From QANA01 sp963665505 (GTDB lineage Bacteria > Bacillota > Clostridia > Christensenellales > Christensenellaceae): a stretch of 64,000 nucleotides of DNA. A program made the position numbers and the translations under genes. Position 1 is the stretch's first letter; every line of letters starts with the position of its first letter. Shown in pieces: positions 60,962 to 64,000 of this stretch. Below the pieces are notes generated by a model. That model ran no database searches. It worked only from the letters and a program-made list of their open reading frames with translations, and was not told where the DNA came from. The DNA is taken from assembly GCA_963665505.1 (NCBI GenBank), contig OY762275.1:496001-560000 (forward strand), given 5' to 3'.

Positions 60962-62201
60962 ACGCAAGAGTACAAGAGCGATCCTATTTTTACAAATGCT
61001 TTTCATATTGTCCGCTTTCGCGCTGCTTTCCGTGCGGAGCGGCCGGTTTGATATGGTCGTGGCCCTGTCGGGGGCGACGCTCGCTTTTTTCAATATCGCG
61101 CAATTCAATATCGTTCGGCTTCTGCTCAAGCATATTGACCGATTTTCTTTTCTGACGGCGCAGTTTTTATGGTCTCTCGGCATCATCGTCCTTTACCGTA
61201 TTTCACAGAGTGTGGCTTTAAAGCAGTTTCTGGTGCTGGTCATCGGGACGTTTGCCATGATCGTGACGATGCTGGTGATCCGCCATACCAGAAATTTTGG
61301 CAAACTGAACTGGTTTTTCATGGTGTTGGCGATTCTGCTGCTCTTGAGCACGCTGCTTTTTGCGCGGATCATCGGCGGCGCAAAGAACTGGATCGACCTT
61401 GGATTTTTCTCGTTCCAACCCAGCGAGTTTGTAAAAGTGCTGTTTATTATGATTTCCGCGTATTTTTTGTCGACCAGGGAAAAGCTTGCTTCTTTCCTGC
61501 CGTATGTCGCTTTTACGGGGGCCTGCGTGGTCCTGCTGGTGGCGGAGAAAGACCTGGGTGCGGGCCTGCTGATCAGCGCGACTTTTCTGATCGTCTTTTT
61601 CGTGGCGACGGGGCGTTTGTTTACGACAATCCTCGGGGTAGGCGTCCTCGGGACGGGCGCCTATGCGAGCTATAAAGTATTTTCTCATGTGCAGACCCGT
61701 GTGCTGGTATGGCTGGATCCCTGGGCGTATTATAATAACGAAGGGTATCAGATCGTCCAGGGGCTGATTGCGCTGGCCAGCGGCGGGCTGCTGGGCGTAG
61801 GACTGGGGCGCGGGATGCCCGATGTGATCCCGGCCAACTATACGGATTACATCTTCACCGTAGTGGGGGAAGAATTCGGTATCATCTTTTGCGCCTGCAT
61901 CATCGTATTCTATCTGGTGTTTATCGTACGGGGCATATTGATCGCGCTCAACGCGGATTCCCTCTACGATGCGCTGTTGGTATTCGGCTGTACGGCCATG
62001 CTTTCCCTGCAGAGTTTCATCATCATCGGCGGCGTGATCAAACTGATCCCGCTGACAGGGATCACGCTGCCCTTCATCAGCTATGGGGGAAGCTCTCTTT
62101 TGGCATCCATGATACAATTGGGGATCATACAGGGGGTCGCGTTGAAGAACGGCAGGCGGGATGAAGCCGAACTGGAAATGATGGGGGGCGGTATCCAATG
62201 A
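60951..62201 (+). CDS. FtsW/RodA/SpoVE-family peptidoglycan glycosyltransferase
   Basis: This SEDS-family polytopic protein of 416 residues has ten or so transmembrane helices and polymerises lipid II. It shows GAKNWIDLGFFSFQPSEFVK, EKDLGAGLLIS, the catalytic-region segment ANYTDYIFTVVGEEFG, and LPFISYGGSSLLASM. The class B PBP follows as ATGA overlap, the usual partner arrangement. RodA, FtsW and SpoVE cannot be separated by eye. The start is taken at ATG 60951; 60942 is also possible. Confidence 0.9.
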   Translation: MTIKRKSTRAILFLQMLFILSAFALLSVRSGRFDMVVALSGATLAFFNIAQFNIVRLLLKHIDRFSFLTAQFLWSLGIIVLYRISQSVALKQFLVLVIGTFAMIVTMLVIRHTRNFGKLNWFFMVLAILLLLSTLLFARIIGGAKNWIDLGFFSFQPSEFVKVLFIMISAYFLSTREKLASFLPYVAFTGACVVLLVAEKDLGAGLLISATFLIVFFVATGRLFTTILGVGVLGTGAYASYKVFSHVQTRVLVWLDPWAYYNNEGYQIVQGLIALASGGLLGVGLGRGMPDVIPANYTDYIFTVVGEEFGIIFCACIIVFYLVFIVRGILIALNADSLYDALLVFGCTAMLSLQSFIIIGGVIKLIPLTGITLPFISYGGSSLLASMIQLGIIQGVALKNGRRDEAELEMMGGGIQ

Positions 62202-63565
62202 AAAAAATGGATACTATGCACCGGAATATACGCGTATCTTTGGGGATATTTATCGTCCTGTTTACGATATTGATCGCTTATATGGGGTATTCCGTCGTCG
62301 CGTACGGGGGGAGATGGTATGCGACGCCGTATAATGCGCGGCTCAGAAGCGCCATCAGTACGGCCAACGGCGGCACGATCTATGACGCGAAGGGCATCGC
62401 GCTGGCCTGGACGGAGGGGGGTACGCGCCGCTACAATGCGGACAAAGATATCCGGCGGGCGTGCTCGCATGTCGTCGGGGATATCTATGGGAAATCCATG
62501 GGCGCGGAAACGCTGTTTGCCAAATATATCTATGGGATCAGCAAAAACATTTTGGAGCGTCTGGACGATATCTTGGTCGGCAGGGAAAACGAAGGGTATG
62601 ACATCACGCTGACGATCGACGCGGAACTGTCCTCCTATATTTACGAAAACATGCATGGAAGAAACGGCGCCGTGGTCGTGCTCAATTACAAGACCGGGGA
62701 GATCCTCGCCAGCGTTAGTATCCTGACGTTTGACCCGGCCACCGTGGGGAGCGAGGAGCCGGCCGATACGAGCCTGGTGGACCGCGCTACGATGGGCCGG
62801 TATCCGCCCGGTTCCATCATGAAGATCGTGACGGCCTCCGCTGCCATTGAGGACGGCGTGGATCAGACCTATACCTGTACGGGCGAAGACATACTGGACG
62901 GACAAAAAGTGACCTGTCTGCATGCGCATGGGACGCTTACGCTGCAGGAGGCATTTGCCGTCTCCTGCAATACCTATTTTGCCAATCTTTCGGTGCGGCT
63001 GGGCGCCAAGCGGCTGTTGCGGCAGGCGGAGAAATTCGGGTTCAACGCAGATTTCAACTTTTCGGATATCACGTTATATAAAAGTACGTTTGCAGTCTCG
63101 GACAGCGCGGGCGACGTAGCCTGGGCCGGCATAGGGCAATACAACGACCTGATCACCCCGATGCATGCGGCGATGATCGCGGGGAGCATCGCCAATGGGG
63201 GCATCATGATGGAACCTAAACTTTTAAAAGCGGTGGATAGCACATACAGCGGGTTTGCATGCACGCCCACTGTGTATAAACAAGTATTGGACAGCAATAC
63301 CGCTGCCATCCTGAAAGAATATATGCGGCTGGTTGTGGAAGAGGGGACGGGTGCATCGGCGGCGGTGGACGGCGTCGCCGTTTATGGAAAGACGGGGACC
63401 GCCGAATATACCGAAGAGGGAGAGACCAAAAACCACTCGTGGTTCATTGGTTTTACCGACGGAGACTATCCGTACGCCGTGGCCATCGTGTTTGAAGGCG
63501 CGGGGTTCGGGTCTGCGTACGCGGCGCCTATGGCGGCAAAGATATTTGCCTATCTTACGAGGTAA
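62198..63565 (+). CDS. Class B penicillin-binding protein (transpeptidase)
   Basis: This 455-residue membrane-anchored transpeptidase has a short cytoplasmic N-terminus, one hydrophobic anchor (about 12-34) and a small N-terminal region. The transpeptidase domain has the active-site SIMK (Ser206, Lys209), SCN (256-258) and KTGTAE near 405. It is compact because the large dimerisation domain of PBP2/PBP3 is largely missing, as in clostridial PbpA-like proteins that pair with SEDS partners. The start overlaps the RodA stop. Confidence 0.92.
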   Translation: MKKMDTMHRNIRVSLGIFIVLFTILIAYMGYSVVAYGGRWYATPYNARLRSAISTANGGTIYDAKGIALAWTEGGTRRYNADKDIRRACSHVVGDIYGKSMGAETLFAKYIYGISKNILERLDDILVGRENEGYDITLTIDAELSSYIYENMHGRNGAVVVLNYKTGEILASVSILTFDPATVGSEEPADTSLVDRATMGRYPPGSIMKIVTASAAIEDGVDQTYTCTGEDILDGQKVTCLHAHGTLTLQEAFAVSCNTYFANLSVRLGAKRLLRQAEKFGFNADFNFSDITLYKSTFAVSDSAGDVAWAGIGQYNDLITPMHAAMIAGSIANGGIMMEPKLLKAVDSTYSGFACTPTVYKQVLDSNTAAILKEYMRLVVEEGTGASAAVDGVAVYGKTGTAEYTEEGETKNHSWFIGFTDGDYPYAVAIVFEGAGFGSAYAAPMAAKIFAYLTR

Positions 63566-63568
63566 AAA

Positions 63569-64000
63569 ATGGATCTGCTGCTTCCTAAAGTAGAAGAAAA
63601 ATTAAAAACGCTTTCCAAAGAGCCGGGCGTGTATTTGATGAAGGACAAGGACGGGCAAGTTATTTACGTCGGCAAAGCCCGTGCGCTGAACAAGCGCGTC
63701 CGCCAGTATTTTGGGGCAGCCGCCCAAAAGCAATCCAAAACGGCCGCCATGGTCAGCAAGGTCGCGGATTTTAACTATATCATCACAAACAGCGAAAAAG
63801 AAGCGCTGATACTCGAATGCAACCTGATCAAAGAATACAGGCCGTATTATAACATCTTGCTGAAGGACGACAAGCATTATCCGTATGTACGCATCGACCT
63901 GCAGCAGGATTTCCCGCGCGTGGAGATCGTGCGCCGGATCAAAAAAGACGGGGCCAGGTATTTTGGGCCTTACCTGGAAGCCTATTCCGTGCGCGAAGTG
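63569..64000 (+). CDS. uvrC: Excinuclease ABC subunit C (N-terminal part)
   Basis: UvrC makes the two incisions in nucleotide excision repair. The first 144 residues are in view: the GIY-YIG nuclease signature (PGVYLMKDKDGQVIYVGKA) and the ITNSEKEALILECNLIKEYRPYYNI segment. The gene runs past the right edge. GAGG lies 6 bp before the ATG. It follows the PBP gene by 3 bp. Confidence 0.95.
   Translation, partial: MDLLLPKVEEKLKTLSKEPGVYLMKDKDGQVIYVGKARALNKRVRQYFGAAAQKQSKTAAMVSKVADFNYIITNSEKEALILECNLIKEYRPYYNILLKDDKHYPYVRIDLQQDFPRVEIVRRIKKDGARYFGPYLEAYSVREV

Noticed and set aside
1..64000. Mobile elements, prophage or CRISPR array
   Set aside because: No transposase, integrase, terminase or regularly spaced repeats were seen; the gene content is housekeeping.

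Overview
The window reads as chromosomal DNA from a moderate-GC, spore-forming member of the Clostridia (Firmicutes). Support comes from AGGAGG-type ribosome binding sites, a T-box riboswitch, a coat-F protein, a YtxC-family sporulation protein, a PhoU-like DUF47 protein beside a PiT transporter, a split MetH, a short HisG paired with HisZ, and a lipoteichoic-acid-synthase-type enzyme. The GC level and gene set would suit a Christensenella-like lineage, but nothing here settles the genus. I see no phage, insertion sequence, transposon, CRISPR array or rRNA operon. Gene density is high, and most of the long overlapping ORFs are antisense shadows.

Layout. 1-888: a VanY-type D,D-carboxypeptidase running off the left edge. 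1.06-2.41 kb: thyA-folA, the dTMP/tetrahydrofolate pair. 2.47-5.01 kb: a leftward DMT transporter, GNAT and MFS operon. 5.2-9.4 kb: pduL, a transaldolase-like aldolase, a MalY/PatB C-S lyase (leftward), an MTA/SAH nucleosidase and a YwlG-like protein. 9.46-11.63 kb: a serine hydrolase divergent from a frameshifted M24 peptidase. 11.67-18.35 kb (leftward): aconitase-family hydratase, mannitol-dehydrogenase-like enzyme, diacylglycerol kinase and LTA-synthase-like enzyme. 18.6-19.2 kb: a zinc-ribbon protein. 19.3-23.2 kb (leftward): metF, a MetH activation-domain protein and metH, behind a T-box leader whose specifier reads AUG (Met). 23.6-30.1 kb: a GNAT, then dTDP-L-rhamnose synthesis (rfbDACB) with three GT2 glycosyltransferases. 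30.2-30.7 kb: two small spore-coat-like genes. 30.7-32.6 kb: nadE (leftward).

32.9-41.2 kb: a complete, tightly overlapping histidine operon, hisZ-G-D-C-B-H-A-F-IE plus a PHP histidinol phosphatase. Its promoter is preceded by tandem 8-bp repeats that form a palindrome. 41.2-46.9 kb (leftward): a mannose activation and transfer cluster (manA, GDP-mannose-pyrophosphorylase-like, GT4, an alpha-helical glycosidase-like protein, manB). 46.9-48.1 kb: an AT-rich, gene-poor stretch with a 51-residue ORF and tRNA-Arg(CCT). 48.2-52.6 kb: LysM protein, threonine aldolase, a divergent RelA/SpoT-domain protein, YtxC and a glutaredoxin-like protein. 52.8-58.2 kb: asnS, lysA (leftward), an Sfp-type phosphopantetheinyl transferase, and PiT plus its DUF47 partner. 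58.5-64.0 kb: a DUF5685 protein, a J-domain protein, a membrane protein, FHA, RodA/FtsW, a class B PBP, and the start of uvrC.

Genes that plausibly work together: thyA with folA (folate recycling); metF, metH and the separate activation protein (methyl supply, shut off when tRNA-Met is charged); LTA synthase with DAG kinase (recycling diacylglycerol released by the synthase); rfb genes with the glycosyltransferases (rhamnosylated surface or spore glycan); the mannose cluster; and FHA, RodA and PBP (septal, elongation or spore wall synthesis). The most unusual items are the divergent RelA/SpoT protein beside ytxC, the Met T-box on metF-metH, the repeat-based his promoter, and the compact mannose cluster with its glycosidase-like partner. 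All functions are inferred by reading the sequence; no database search was run.
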